A stretch of DNA of 64,000 bases from Pseudomonadota bacterium. Lineage in GTDB: Bacteria > Pseudomonadota > Gammaproteobacteria > Steroidobacterales > Steroidobacteraceae. The notes under the pieces are model-generated. The model saw only the letters and a list, made by a program, of their open reading frames with translations, had not been told where the DNA came from and did no database searches. Numbering within the stretch: position 1 is the stretch's first letter; every line of letters begins with the position of its first letter. Made by a program: the position numbers and the translations under genes. Where the stretch lies: the NCBI GenBank assembly GCA_016704655.1, contig JADIZR010000001.1, positions 186,001 through 250,000 on the forward strand, read 5' to 3'. Positions 33,762 through 42,900 of the stretch are shown in pieces.

Positions 33762-34971
33762 CCTGCACGAACTCGGCGATGCGGCGCGCAGCCTCGTCGC
33801 AGTCGTCGAGACTGGCGACCAACGAAATACGGATGCGGCCCAGCCCGGGCTTACCGCCCCCTGTCTCGCGCGCGAGGTAGCGGCCCGGCAGCACGGCCAC
33901 GTGTTGCTGCGCGAACAGGTCGCGCGTGAACGACTCGTCGTTGCCCACGTGCAGCCAGAGGTAAAAGCCGCCCGCGGGAATGGCAATATCCTGCTGCAGG
34001 GCCGTCGCGATCACAGGCGTGACGCGCGCGAACTTCTCGCGGTACAGGCGGCGGTTCTCCACGACGTGTGCCTCGTCGTTCCAGGCCGGCAGGCTCGCGA
34101 GTTGGGTGTGCGCCGGCACGGCGCAGCCGTGATAGGTGCGATAAAGACGATACCGGGCGAGCAACGTCGCATCACCGGCGACGAATCCCGAACGCAGGCC
34201 CGGCACGCTCGAGCGCTTCGACAGGCTGTGGAACACGACGCAGCGCTCGAATGCCGTGTTGCCTGCGCGAAATGCAGCCTGCAGCAGTCCCGTGGGCGGT
34301 GACGCTTCGTCGAAATACAGTTCCGAGTAGCACTCGTCCGATGCGATCACGAAGCCGTGGCGGGACGACAGTTCCAGCGCGCGCTGCAGGTAGGCATCCG
34401 GCATGACGGCGCCCGCAGGGTTGCCCGGCGTGCAGAGAAACAGTACCTGGCAGCGACTCCACGTGGCCGAATCGATTGCGTCCAGGTCGGGCAGATACGC
34501 ATTCGCTTCGGTGCAGTTGAGAAACCGCGGCTCGGCGCCAGCGAGCAGCGCCGCGCCTTCATAGATCTGATAAAACGGGTTTGGCATCAGCACGAGCGGT
34601 CGCGAGCCACGGGCAGCGGATTCAGCGTCGACCGCCGCCTGCACGAACGAGAACAGCGCCTCACGCGTGCCGTTGACCGGCAGCACCATGTCATCCGCGC
34701 GCACGCCCTGCGCGGGCAGGCCGAACCGTCGTTCCAGCCAGCGTGCGATCGCCTCGCGCAGTTGCGGGAGGCCGAGCGCCACCGGGTAACTGCCGAGCGA
34801 TTCGCCGAGTGCGCGAACCAGGGCTTCGGCCACGAAGGCCGGAGGCGTGTGCCTGGGTTCGCCGATGGAGAGCGGAATAGGGCGCAGTGATGCCGGCGGC
34901 GCCGCGCCCGCGAGCAGCGCACGCAGTTGCTCGAACGGGTAGGGCCGCAGCAGGTCGAGTCGGGGATTCAA
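33736..34971 (-). CDS. dapC: Succinyldiaminopimelate transaminase DapC
   Basis: A 411-residue fold-type I PLP aminotransferase that makes N-succinyl-LL-diaminopimelate, the step between DapD and DapE. Motifs are PIPLSIGEPRHTPPAFV at the N terminus, GLPQLREAIARWLERRFGLP, LFLCTPGNPAGAVMP, ASDECYSELYFDE and the PLP lysine in FHSLSKRSSVPGLRSGF. Context with glnD and map upstream on the same strand and with dapD and dapE nearby supports DapC over other class I aminotransferases. It starts 28 bases after glnD ends, and its 3' end overlaps the small gene at 33513. Confidence 0.93.
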   Translation of the reverse strand: MNPRLDLLRPYPFEQLRALLAGAAPPASLRPIPLSIGEPRHTPPAFVAEALVRALGESLGSYPVALGLPQLREAIARWLERRFGLPAQGVRADDMVLPVNGTREALFSFVQAAVDAESAARGSRPLVLMPNPFYQIYEGAALLAGAEPRFLNCTEANAYLPDLDAIDSATWSRCQVLFLCTPGNPAGAVMPDAYLQRALELSSRHGFVIASDECYSELYFDEASPPTGLLQAAFRAGNTAFERCVVFHSLSKRSSVPGLRSGFVAGDATLLARYRLYRTYHGCAVPAHTQLASLPAWNDEAHVVENRRLYREKFARVTPVIATALQQDIAIPAGGFYLWLHVGNDESFTRDLFAQQHVAVLPGRYLARETGGGKPGLGRIRISLVASLDDCDEAARRIAEFVQVRECRTAP

Positions 34972-34998
34972 ATCGATCAGCTCCGGCGTTCGATCAGG

Positions 34999-37715
34999 TC
35001 ACGCCGGGCGCATTGCCTGGTCGCGCCGGTCGAGCGTCTGCGCGATGCGTTCGCGCAATCGTTCGCAGGCCGCGTCGGTCAACGGGCCGCCTTGCGCACC
35101 GGTGATGTAGAAGACGTCTTCTGCGCGTTCGCCGATGGTCATGATCTTGGCGGTGTTGACGTCGATCTGTTCGGCGAGGAATACCCTGCCGATCTCGGAC
35201 AGCAAACCCGGCCGGTCGCCCGCGATGATTTCGAGCACCGTGCGGTTCTGCAGCGGATCTTCGGTGAACGTAATCTGCGTCGGCGTCGTGAACATGCGCA
35301 CCTGGCGCGGTGCGCGACGCGTCACCACCGGCAGGTCGACCTCGGCGCTCAGCAGTACCCGGCGCAACTGCTGCTCGATCTGATGCGCGCGCTGCCGATC
35401 GGCGATCGGCAGACCCGTATCCTCGAGCACCAGGTACGTGTCTATCCCCAGGCCGCCGTCGAGCGGCGTGATGCGTGCGTCGACGATGTTGAGTCCCATC
35501 TGGTCGAGCAGCGCGGTCGTGCGGGCGAAGTTCTCCTGCCGGTGCGGCCCGCAGGTGAGCACCGCATTGCCGCCGCGCTCGACGGCCGTACGCACGGCCA
35601 CGAGCAGCGAGACGTCCTCGGGCTCGGTGTCGGCAAGCAGCGTCGTGTGCCACGCAACCTCGGCCGGGGTGTAGCGCAGGAAGTAGATATCGTTCATGCG
35701 CGCCCAGATCGTCGTGGCGCGTTCGGGCGGCACGTGTTCGTGCGCCAGCAGTTCGAGCGCCTTGGCCCTGGTCTCGGCGACGAGTTCGACACGATCGACC
35801 GGCGACTCGATGCCGCGGCGCAACGCGCGACGCACGCGTTCGTAGAAATCGTGGAACAGCGACGCCTTCCACGAATTCCAGAGCTTCGGATTGGTGCCGC
35901 GCACGTCGGCGACGGTCAGCAGGTACAGGTAGTCGAGGTGGGTCTGGTCGCCGACGGTCCGTGCGAAATCCTGGATGACCTTCGGATCGGAGATGTCCTT
36001 CTTCTGCGCGGTCACCGAGAACAGCAGGTGGTTGCGCACGAGCCAGGACACCAGGCGCGCGTCGTAGCGCGTGAGTCCCTGCTCGAGGCAGAACGCCTCG
36101 GCGTCGACCGAACCCAGGTCGGAGTGGTCGCCGCCGCGGCCCTTGGCGATGTCGTGAAACAACGCGGCAAGGTACGCGAGTTCCGGCCGCTGCAGCGTGG
36201 CGAACAGGCGTGACATCTCGGGCAGTTCGTGCTCGAAGCGCGGCAGCGCCATGCGGCGCAGGTTGCTGACCACGAACAGCGTGTGCGCATCCACCGTGTA
36301 GGCGTGGAACAGGTCGTACTGCATGCGGCCGACGATGCGGCCGAAGGCCGGGATGTACCGGCCGAGCACGCCATAGGTGTTCATGCGGCGCAGCTCGTGC
36401 GTGACGCCCGCCGGCGCCCGCAGCAGTTCGAGGAACAGCCGGTGATGCCGCGGGTTCTGGCGGAACTCTTCGTCGATCAGCCACAGGTGCCGGCCGAGTA
36501 GACGGATGGTCGTGGCGCGCACGCCGCGGACCTCCGGGTTCTCCTGCAGCAGCCGGAACAACTCGAGGATGGCCGAAGGGTTGCGGACGAACGTGTCGTC
36601 GTTCGCCACTTCGAGGTAGTCGTTGCGGATCTGGAAGCGCGGATTGAGCGGGACGATCGTGTTCTCGCCCTCGTTCAGGATCGCCTCGCGGAACAGCTGC
36701 AGCAGCATTTCGTTCAGCAGGCTGACGTCCATCACGGTGCGGTAATACCGCTGCATGAACTGCTCGACCGCGAGCGTGTAGGTCGCGTCCTCGTAGCCGA
36801 ACTGCTTCGCGATGCGGATCTGGTGATCGAACAGCAGCCGGTCTTCGCGCCGGCCGGTGATCGTGTGCAGCGCGAAGCGCACCTTCCACAGGAACGCCTG
36901 CGCCTGCCGCAGCTTGCGCAGCTCGGCGTCCGTGAGAAAGCCGTGGCCGATCAGTTCATCGAGCGTCTCGGCGCCGAAATGGCGCTTGGCGACCCAGCCG
37001 ATCGTCTGGATGTCGCGCAGGCCGCCCGGGCTGGCCTTCACGTTCGGTTCGAGGTTGTAGCCGGTGTCGTGGTAGCGGTGATGGCGTGACTGCTGTTCGG
37101 CAACCTTCGCTTCGAAGAACGCCTTCGAAGACCACACCTTGTCCTGCGCGAGCGCGCGGCGCATCGACTGGAACAGGTGATCGGGTCCGCAGAGCAGGCG
37201 TGCCTCGATGAACGTGGTGGCCACGCTGACGTCCGCCGCGCTTTCGCGCTGGCAGTCGTCGATCGTGCGCACCGAGTGACCGACCTCGAGGCCGATGTCC
37301 CACAGGAACGCCAGGAAGCGCTCGATTCCAGCTTCGGCGGCGACGACTTCGCTCTTCGGCAACAGGATCAGGACGTCGATGTCGGAGCAGGGGTGCAGTT
37401 CACCGCGGCCATAGCCACCGACGGCGATCAGGTCCACCTCGTTCGCGTGCGCGCCCACGTGCAGCTGCCAGGCGCTGCGCAGCACGATGTCGACCATGAG
37501 CGCGCGATCGCGCACGAGGCCTTCCACCGGCTCGTCGTCGGCAAACCGCAACTTGAGGCTGGTATCGCCATCGGCCAGTACCTTGCGAAACGCGGCAACC
37601 GTGTCGCTTGTGGCTGCCAGCGCGGTGGGCAGCGTGGCCAGGAAAGGCCAGGCAGCAGGTGCGAAGGGGGTCGGCCCGGGTCCAGATCGTCGATTGGAGC
37701 CAGCGGTGTGCTCAC
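34999..37715 (-). pseudogene. glnD: Bifunctional PII uridylyltransferase GlnD, N-terminal frame broken
   Basis: GlnD covers nucleotidyltransferase (GGYGRGELHPCSDIDVLIL), HD domain (LAALFHDIAKGRGGDHSDLG), and two ACT domains (last FTEDPLQNRTVLEIIAGDRPGLLSEIG). It senses glutamine and modifies PII proteins. The main frame runs from about 37690 to 34999 and includes TVAAFRKVLADGDTSLKLRF, but has no start codon of its own except a TTG at 37551 inside the conserved region. A GTG at 37715 overlaps the map stop (GTGA) and reads MSTPLAPIDDLDPG in another frame. A missing base near 37665-37690, in a GGGGG...CCCGGG stretch, would join them. I read this as one gene of about 905 codons with a frameshift, most likely a sequence error. 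Confidence 0.85.
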
Positions 37716-38533
37716 GCCGGGGGCTGCTCGCTGGCGCCGAGCGTCAGGACTTCATGGCCGGTCGGGGTCACGAGGACAGTGTGCTCCCACTGCGCCGAAA
37801 GCGAATGGTCGCGCGTGATCACCGTCCAGCCGTCGGGCAGCAGGCGCACGTCGCGCCGGCCCGCGTTGACCATCGGCTCGATCGTGAAGGTCATGCCTGC
37901 CTCGAGTTCGAGTCCCGTGCCCGCCGTGCCGTAATGCAGCACCTGCGGGTCCTCGTGGAAGCCGCGGCCGATGCCGTGGCCGCAGTATTCGCGCACGACC
38001 GAGCAATGGTTCGCTTCGACGAACTTCTGGATCGTCGCGCCGATGTCGCCGAGACGCGAGCCGGGCCGGACGGTGCGGATACCGAGCCAGAGGGCCCGGT
38101 AGGTAAGATCGCACAGGCGAACCGCGTGCGGCAGCGGCTTGCCGACGTGGAACATGCGGCTGGTGTCACCGTGGAAGCCGTCCTTGATCACGGTGATGTC
38201 GACGTTGACGATGTCGCCGTGCTTCAGTTTCTTGTCGCCCGGAATGCCGTGGCAGACGACGTGGTTCACCGAGGTGCAGATCGACTTCGGGAAGCCCCGG
38301 TAGTCAAGCGGCGCAGGGATAGCCTGCTGCTGGTCCACGATGTAGTCGTGACAGATCTGGTTCAGGTCGTCCGTCGTTGCTCCCGGCACGATCTTGGGTC
38401 CGATCATGTCGAGCACGTCGGCGGCGAGGCGGCCCGCGACGCGCATGGCGGCCTGGTCCGCGGGGCCCTTGATCAGCACGTGCCCGGTGGCGTCCTTGGA
38501 CGAGGCGGGCGCCGGGGTCGGGGAATACTGCAT
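37712..38533 (-). CDS. map: Type I methionine aminopeptidase
   Basis: A 273-residue M24 metallopeptidase that removes initiator methionine. The five metal ligands are visible in VNVDITVIKDGFHGDTSRMF (two Asp), YCGHGIGRGFHEDP (His), FTIEPMVN (Glu) and QWEHTVLVT (Glu). A short disordered N-terminal extension (MQYSPTPAPASSKDATG) precedes the core. It is divergent from rpsB across a 249-base spacer, as is common in gammaproteobacteria, and its stop overlaps the glnD GTG by four bases. Confidence 0.96.
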   Translation of the reverse strand: MQYSPTPAPASSKDATGHVLIKGPADQAAMRVAGRLAADVLDMIGPKIVPGATTDDLNQICHDYIVDQQQAIPAPLDYRGFPKSICTSVNHVVCHGIPGDKKLKHGDIVNVDITVIKDGFHGDTSRMFHVGKPLPHAVRLCDLTYRALWLGIRTVRPGSRLGDIGATIQKFVEANHCSVVREYCGHGIGRGFHEDPQVLHYGTAGTGLELEAGMTFTIEPMVNAGRRDVRLLPDGWTVITRDHSLSAQWEHTVLVTPTGHEVLTLGASEQPPA

Positions 38534-38623
38534 TTAAGGCGGGTCCTCACGCCCCGGATCCCTCACCCCGGCCCGCGCCCGCACGGGCGGGAGAGGGTGG
38601 GCAGGGTCGGAGCGCGTAAGTAA

Positions 38624-38652
38624 TTGAAAATCCGAGGCCGCGATGGTATAAA
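38624..38652 (+). promoter_or_regulatory. Sigma-70 promoter of rpsB-tsf
   Basis: TTGAAA at 38624-38629 and TATAAA at 38647-38652 are separated by the optimal 17 bases. The -10 box lies in the loop of a hairpin GGCCGCG/CGCGGCC (38636-38660) followed by six T, which looks like a terminator but is placed at the expected start site, so it cannot terminate this transcript. Confidence 0.8.
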
Positions 38653-38659
38653 GCGCGGC

Positions 38660-38782
38660 CTTTTTTGACAACGAAATCCGCACACACACCGTCACGTGTG
38701 GCTGGGTGCCCGGCAGGTCGTGAGACTTTCCTGGGTTGCCGCATGGGGTGTGTGGAGGTTCAACCCTTCAAGGAGTTTTTTC
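38660..38782 (+). promoter_or_regulatory. Leader of rpsB, possible S2 autoregulatory RNA
   Basis: About 120 untranslated bases lie between the predicted start site and rpsB. CCGCACACAC (38679-38688) can pair with GTGTGTGG (38748-38755), closing a structured region that ends just before AAGGAG (38770-38775). In enterobacteria and pseudomonads S2 represses its own operon through a structured rpsB leader; this could be the equivalent. The pairing is my reading by eye. Confidence 0.45.
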
Positions 38783-39844
38783 ATGACCGGCATGTCCATG
38801 CGACAGATGCTGGAAGCGGGTGTTCATTTTGGACACCAGACCCGCTTCTGGAACCCGAAGATGTCCCCATTCATCTTCGGCGAACGTAACAAGATCCACA
38901 TCATCAATCTCGAGCACTCGCTGCCCCTCTACAACGAGGCTGCGGGGTTCGTCCGCAACGTCATCGCCGACGGCGGCAAGGTGCTCTTCGTCGGGACCAA
39001 GCGCTACGCGCGCGAGTCCATCGCCCAGGAAGCCGCCCGCTGCGGCATGCCCTGGGTCAGCCACCGCTGGCTCGGTGGCATGCTCACCAACTTCAAGACG
39101 ATCAAGCAGTCGATCCGCCGCCTCGCTGAAATCGACGAGATGCAGGCGAACGGCACGCTCGACCAGCGCAGCAAGCGCGAAGCGCAGATGGTGCGCCGCG
39201 AGCGCGAGAAGCTCCACCGCAGCCTGGGCGGCATCAAGGACATGGACGGCCTGCCGGACGTCATGTTCGTCATCGACGTCGGTCACGAGAAGATCGCGAT
39301 CCACGAAGCGCAGAAGCTCGGCATCCCGGTCGTCGCGGTGGTCGATACCAACTGCTCGCCGGAAGGCATCAGCTACGTGATCCCCGGCAACGACGACGCC
39401 ATGCGCGCGATCCAGCTCTACACCGCGGGCATCGCCGATGCCGTCATCGAAGGCCGTTCGACGGTCCTCGAAATGCCGGTCGGTGAAGACGAATTCGTCG
39501 AACTCGACGAGGAAGGCAAGCCGCGTTCCCGCACCGGCGCGCCGAAGCCGTCCCGCAAGGCTCCGGCCCGCAAGAAGACCGCCGCCAGTCCCAGGCGCAA
39601 GCCGGCCGACGATTCCGCCGCCGCCGAGCAGCGCGCCGAAGAACTGGTCGAGGCCGATCCGGAAGAAAGCGCCGAGGCATTCATGGCGCGTCGTGAGGCT
39701 GCCCGCAAGAAGCCAGCCGCTGCGGCCGTTGCTCCTGCCGGTGCTGCCGCTGCTCCGGCCGCTGCTCCAGCCGATGCTGCCGCTGCTCCAGCCGATGCTG
39801 CCGCTGCCGAAGCGGCCCCGCCGACTCCTACCGAAGGCGCCTGA
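38783..39844 (+). CDS. rpsB: 30S ribosomal protein S2 with long C-terminal extension
   Basis: The first 240 residues are a normal S2: MRQMLEAGVHFGHQTRFWNPKM, INLEHSLPLYNEA, VLFVGTKRYARE, VSHRWLGGMLTNFKTIKQSI and DVGHEKIAIHEAQKLGIPVVAVVDTN. Family members end near here (E. coli 241). This protein continues to 353 residues with a basic segment (KPSRKAPARKKTAASPRRK), an acidic part (AAAEQRAEELVEADPEESAEAF) and an alanine/proline tail that contains two exact 21-bp tandem copies. The reading frame is open and no stop is bypassed. ATG 38783 has AAGGAG eight bases upstream. tsf starts two bases after its stop. Confidence 0.97.
   Translation: MTGMSMRQMLEAGVHFGHQTRFWNPKMSPFIFGERNKIHIINLEHSLPLYNEAAGFVRNVIADGGKVLFVGTKRYARESIAQEAARCGMPWVSHRWLGGMLTNFKTIKQSIRRLAEIDEMQANGTLDQRSKREAQMVRREREKLHRSLGGIKDMDGLPDVMFVIDVGHEKIAIHEAQKLGIPVVAVVDTNCSPEGISYVIPGNDDAMRAIQLYTAGIADAVIEGRSTVLEMPVGEDEFVELDEEGKPRSRTGAPKPSRKAPARKKTAASPRRKPADDSAAAEQRAEELVEADPEESAEAFMARREAARKKPAAAAVAPAGAAAAPAAAPADAAAAPADAAAAEAAPPTPTEGA
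39761..39802 (+). repeat. Two exact 21-bp tandem copies in the S2 tail
   Basis: GCTGCTCCAGCCGATGCTGC plus C at 39761-39781 is repeated exactly at 39782-39802, giving two Ala-Ala-Pro-Ala-Asp-Ala-Ala copies. It lies within an alanine-coding low-complexity stretch and is likely to vary in copy number between strains. Confidence 0.85.
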
Positions 39845-39846
39845 TC

Positions 39847-40737
39847 ATGACCGTTACCGCAGAAGCAGTGAAGGCGCTGCGCGAGCGTACCGGCGCCGGC
39901 ATGATGGAGTGCAAGAAGGCGCTGGTCGAGACGAACGGCGACCTCGAAGCCGCCGCCGAGATCATGCGCAAGTCGGGTCTCGCGAAGGCGGACAAGAAGG
40001 CCGGTCGCGTGGCCGCCGAAGGCGTGGTCGTCGTCGAGCGTTCGGCCGACGGCAAGCAGGCTGCGGTAGTCGAAGTCAACTCTGAGACGGACTTCGTCGC
40101 GCGCGAGAAGGACTTCCAGGGCTTCGCCGCCGACGTCGCCCGGGCTGCGCTCGCCGAGCAGCCGGCCGACCTGGACGCGCTGCTCGCCACCAGTCTCGCG
40201 TCGGGCAAGACCGTCGAAGAAACCCGCCGTGAACTGATCGCCCGCATCGGCGAGAACATTGGCGTGCGCCGCTTCGAACTCGTCCGGTCGGATGCTCCGC
40301 TTGCCACCTACAGCCACGGCACCCGCATCGGCGTGGTCGTGGCCCTGCTGGGCGGCGACGAGGCGCTCGGCCGTGACCTGGCGATGCATGTCGCCGCGAT
40401 CAACCCGATGTACCTGTCGGCCGACGACGTGCCGGCCGACCAGGTCGCCAAGGAAAAGGAAATCTTCGTCGCCCAGGTGGCGCAGGACCCGAAGGCTGCC
40501 GGCAAGCCGGCAGAAATCGTGGTCAAGATGGTCGAAGGCAAGATCCGCAAATTCCTCGGTGAGATCACGCTGCTCGGCCAGCCGTTCGTGAAGGACGACA
40601 AGCAGGCGGTCGGCGATGTCCTGAAGAAGGCCAACGCCCGCGTCGCACGCTTCGTGCGCTTCGAGGTCGGCGCCGGCATCGAGAAGAAGCAGGAGAACTT
40701 CGCCGAGGAAGTGGCGGCCGCGGTTCGGGGCTCCTGA
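39847..40737 (+). CDS. tsf: Elongation factor Ts
   Basis: A 296-residue guanine nucleotide exchange factor for EF-Tu. The N-terminal UBA-like domain reads AVKALRERTGAGMMECKKALVETNGDLEAA with the TGAGMMECKKAL signature, followed by the core VEVNSETDFVAR motif that contacts EF-Tu. The C-terminal dimerisation region ends QENFAEEVAAAV. The length is normal (E. coli 283). It starts two bases after rpsB and is followed by a terminator hairpin, so rpsB-tsf is a two-gene transcript separate from pyrH. Confidence 0.97.
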   Translation: MTVTAEAVKALRERTGAGMMECKKALVETNGDLEAAAEIMRKSGLAKADKKAGRVAAEGVVVVERSADGKQAAVVEVNSETDFVAREKDFQGFAADVARAALAEQPADLDALLATSLASGKTVEETRRELIARIGENIGVRRFELVRSDAPLATYSHGTRIGVVVALLGGDEALGRDLAMHVAAINPMYLSADDVPADQVAKEKEIFVAQVAQDPKAAGKPAEIVVKMVEGKIRKFLGEITLLGQPFVKDDKQAVGDVLKKANARVARFVRFEVGAGIEKKQENFAEEVAAAVRGS

Positions 40738-40770
40738 GTCCCGGGTCGGCCCGGCGATTTCGACCTACCC

Positions 40771-40801
40771 GGAACCCCGCGCAAGCGGGGTTCCTTATAA
40801 T
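40771..40801 (+). terminator. Terminator of rpsB-tsf, merging with a -10-like box for pyrH
   Basis: A perfect 10-bp stem GGAACCCCGC/GCGGGGTTCC (40771-40794) closes a GCAA tetraloop. A short TT then TATAAT (40796-40801) follows, which may be the -10 box of the pyrH promoter, 34 bases before the pyrH ATG. A matching -35 box was not found because the stem occupies that place. Confidence 0.65.
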
Positions 40802-40834
40802 AGCGTCCCGCACACGGGCCGCTGATGAGGGACG

Positions 40835-41566
40835 ATGGAACCGAAAGCAGATCCGCAACGGCGCAACCGCCGCATCCTCGTCAAGCTGTCGGGTGAGGCC
40901 CTGATGGGGGACTCCGACTACGGCATCGATCCGGCTTTCCTCCGCCGGCTCGCCACTGAGATCCGCAGCGTCCAGGAGACGGGCACCGAAATCGGCGTGG
41001 TCGTGGGCGGCGGCAACCTGTTCCGCGGCGCGGGGCTCGCGCGCGCGGGCATGGATCGCGTCACCGGCGATCACATGGGGATGCTCGCCACGGTCATGAA
41101 CTCGCTGGCCCTGCAGGACGCGCTCGAATCCATGAGCGTGGCTACCCGCGTCATGTCCGCCGTGCGCATCAACCAGGTGTGCGAGGACTACATCCGGCGC
41201 CGCGCCGTCCGCCATCTCGAGAAGGGGCGCGTGATCATCTTCGCTGCCGGCACGGGCAACCCGTTCTTCACGACCGACACGGCGGCAAGCCTGCGCGCCA
41301 TCGAGATCGAGGCCGACCTGCTGCTGAAGGCCACCAAGGTGGATGGGATCTACGACGCGGACCCGATGCTCAATCCGTCGGCAAAGCGGTACGATCGGCT
41401 GACGTACGACCAGGTGCTCGACCAGCGGCTCAACGTGATGGACCAGACGTCCGTCGTCCTGTGCCGCGACCATCACCTGCCGCTGCGTGTTTTCAACCTG
41501 AACGATCCGGGTGCCCTCGTACGTGCCGCTACCGGCGGCGACGTGGGCACGCTGGTCACGAACTGA
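40835..41566 (+). CDS. pyrH: Uridylate kinase
   Basis: A 243-residue hexameric UMP kinase of the amino-acid kinase family. Motifs are RRILVKLSGEALMGD, GVVVGGGNLFRGAGLARAGMDRVTGDHMGMLATVMN, VIIFAAGTGNPFFTTDTAASLRAIEIEAD and LKATKVDGIYDADP. It is allosterically regulated by GTP and UTP in known gammaproteobacterial enzymes. It is followed by frr after 31 bases; this order is standard. Confidence 0.97.
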   Translation: MEPKADPQRRNRRILVKLSGEALMGDSDYGIDPAFLRRLATEIRSVQETGTEIGVVVGGGNLFRGAGLARAGMDRVTGDHMGMLATVMNSLALQDALESMSVATRVMSAVRINQVCEDYIRRRAVRHLEKGRVIIFAAGTGNPFFTTDTAASLRAIEIEADLLLKATKVDGIYDADPMLNPSAKRYDRLTYDQVLDQRLNVMDQTSVVLCRDHHLPLRVFNLNDPGALVRAATGGDVGTLVTN

Positions 41567-41597
41567 GACGGCCCGAGCCGTTCGACCGGGAGATTCC

Positions 41598-42155
41598 ATG
41601 CTCGAAGAACTGAAAAAAGACGCAGCCGACCGCATGGCCAAGTGCGTTGCTGCCTACCGGCACGAACTGAAGCGCCTGCGCACGGGGCGCGCCAGCGCGA
41701 GCCTGGTCGACCATATCCGGGTCGACTACTACGGCGCAGAATCGCCGCTGAACCAGGTCGCGAATGTCGCGGTCGAGGACGCACGCACGCTCACGATCGT
41801 GCCGTACGACAAGCAGATGGTCGCGGTGATCGAGAAGGCCATCATGAAGTCCGATCTCGGCATCACTCCGAACACGGCCGGCAGCGTGATCCGCGTGCCC
41901 ATGCCCGCGCTCACCGAGGAACGACGCCGCGACCTGACCAAGGTCGTGAAGCACGAAGCGGAGAATGCGCGCGTTGCGATCCGCAACGTGCGCCGCGACG
42001 TCATGCAGGACCTCAAGGAAATGCTGAAGGAGAAGCTCGTCGCCGAGGACGACGACCATCGTGCCCAGGAGGACGTGCAGAAGCTCACGGACAAGTACGT
42101 CGCCGAGGTCGACGTGGTCCTGCACGAGAAAGAAAAGGAACTGATGCAGGTCTGA
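41598..42155 (+). CDS. frr: Ribosome recycling factor
   Basis: A 185-residue two-domain factor that splits post-termination ribosomes with EF-G. Conserved blocks are FEELKKDAADRM-like N terminus, LRTGRASASLVDHIRVDYYG and PLNQVANVAVEDARTLTIVPYD, then IRVPMPALTEERRRDLTKVVKHEAENARVAIRNVRRD. ATG 41598 has GGGAG five bases upstream and matches the family length exactly. uppS starts four bases after its stop with a GTG. Confidence 0.97.
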   Translation: MLEELKKDAADRMAKCVAAYRHELKRLRTGRASASLVDHIRVDYYGAESPLNQVANVAVEDARTLTIVPYDKQMVAVIEKAIMKSDLGITPNTAGSVIRVPMPALTEERRRDLTKVVKHEAENARVAIRNVRRDVMQDLKEMLKEKLVAEDDDHRAQEDVQKLTDKYVAEVDVVLHEKEKELMQV

Positions 42156-42159
42156 CGCC

Positions 42160-42900
42160 GTGTCGCAAGCCGCAGCGGGCGAGTCAGGCCTCCCACGCCA
42201 CGTCGCCGTCATCATGGATGGCAACGGGCGCTGGGCCCAGCGCCGTGCATTGCCGCGCCACCTCGGTCACCGCGCGGGCGCGAAGGCCGTGCGCGCGACC
42301 GTCGAAGGTTGTGCGCGGCGCGGCGTCGAGGCACTCACCATCTTCGCGTTCTCCAGCGAAAACTGGCAGCGGCCGCAGGACGAGGTCACGCGGCTGATGG
42401 AGCTGTTCGTCGAATCGATCGACAGGGAAGTCGATGAACTGCACCGCAACGGCATCTGCGTGCGTTTCATCGGCGACCTGTCGCGGTTGCGCGCAGAACT
42501 CGGCGCGAAGATTGCGGCCGCCGAGGCGCGCACGGCGGCCAATCGACGCATGACCCTGTTCATCGCCGTCTCCTACGGTGGACGCTGGGACATCGTCGAA
42601 GCGGCGCGCAGGCTGGCGGCACGTGTCCTCGCCGGCGAAATCAAGGCCGAAGCGATTGACGAAACCCTGTTTGCGGACCAGCTGCAACTGGCGGGTGCGC
42701 CCGAACCGGACCTGTTCATCCGCACCGGCGGCGAGCAGCGCATCAGCAATTTCCTGCTCTGGAACCTGGCGTACTCAGAACTCTATTTCTGCGACACGCT
42801 CTGGCCCGATTTTGACGATGCAGCGCTCGACGCCGCGTTGCGTTTCTACGCCAGCCGGCAGCGACGCTTTGGTCTGACCGACACGCAGGCCTCGCGGTGA
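42160..42900 (+). CDS. uppS: Undecaprenyl diphosphate synthase
   Basis: A 246-residue cis-prenyltransferase that builds the C55 lipid carrier for peptidoglycan and O-antigen. The catalytic aspartate is in VAVIMDGNGRWAQ near residue 27; further motifs are HRAGAKAVRATVEG, ALTIFAFSSENWQRP, and the C-terminal PDLFIRTGGEQRISNFLLWNLAYSELYF. The start is GTG 42160. Its stop overlaps the cdsA GTG (GTGA), and a chain of four-base overlaps links uppS, cdsA, dxr and rseP. Confidence 0.97.
   Translation: MSQAAAGESGLPRHVAVIMDGNGRWAQRRALPRHLGHRAGAKAVRATVEGCARRGVEALTIFAFSSENWQRPQDEVTRLMELFVESIDREVDELHRNGICVRFIGDLSRLRAELGAKIAAAEARTAANRRMTLFIAVSYGGRWDIVEAARRLAARVLAGEIKAEAIDETLFADQLQLAGAPEPDLFIRTGGEQRISNFLLWNLAYSELYFCDTLWPDFDDAALDAALRFYASRQRRFGLTDTQASR

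Noticed and set aside
38560..38600. Structured RNA or repeat between map and the rpsB promoter
   Set aside because: A small CGCCCG/CGGGCG hairpin in very GC-rich sequence is expected by chance and nothing else supports it.
38636..38666. Rho-independent terminator upstream of rpsB
   Set aside because: The stem and T run fit, but the upstream gene map is divergent and the hairpin overlaps an optimal -10 box, so it is read mainly as part of the promoter.
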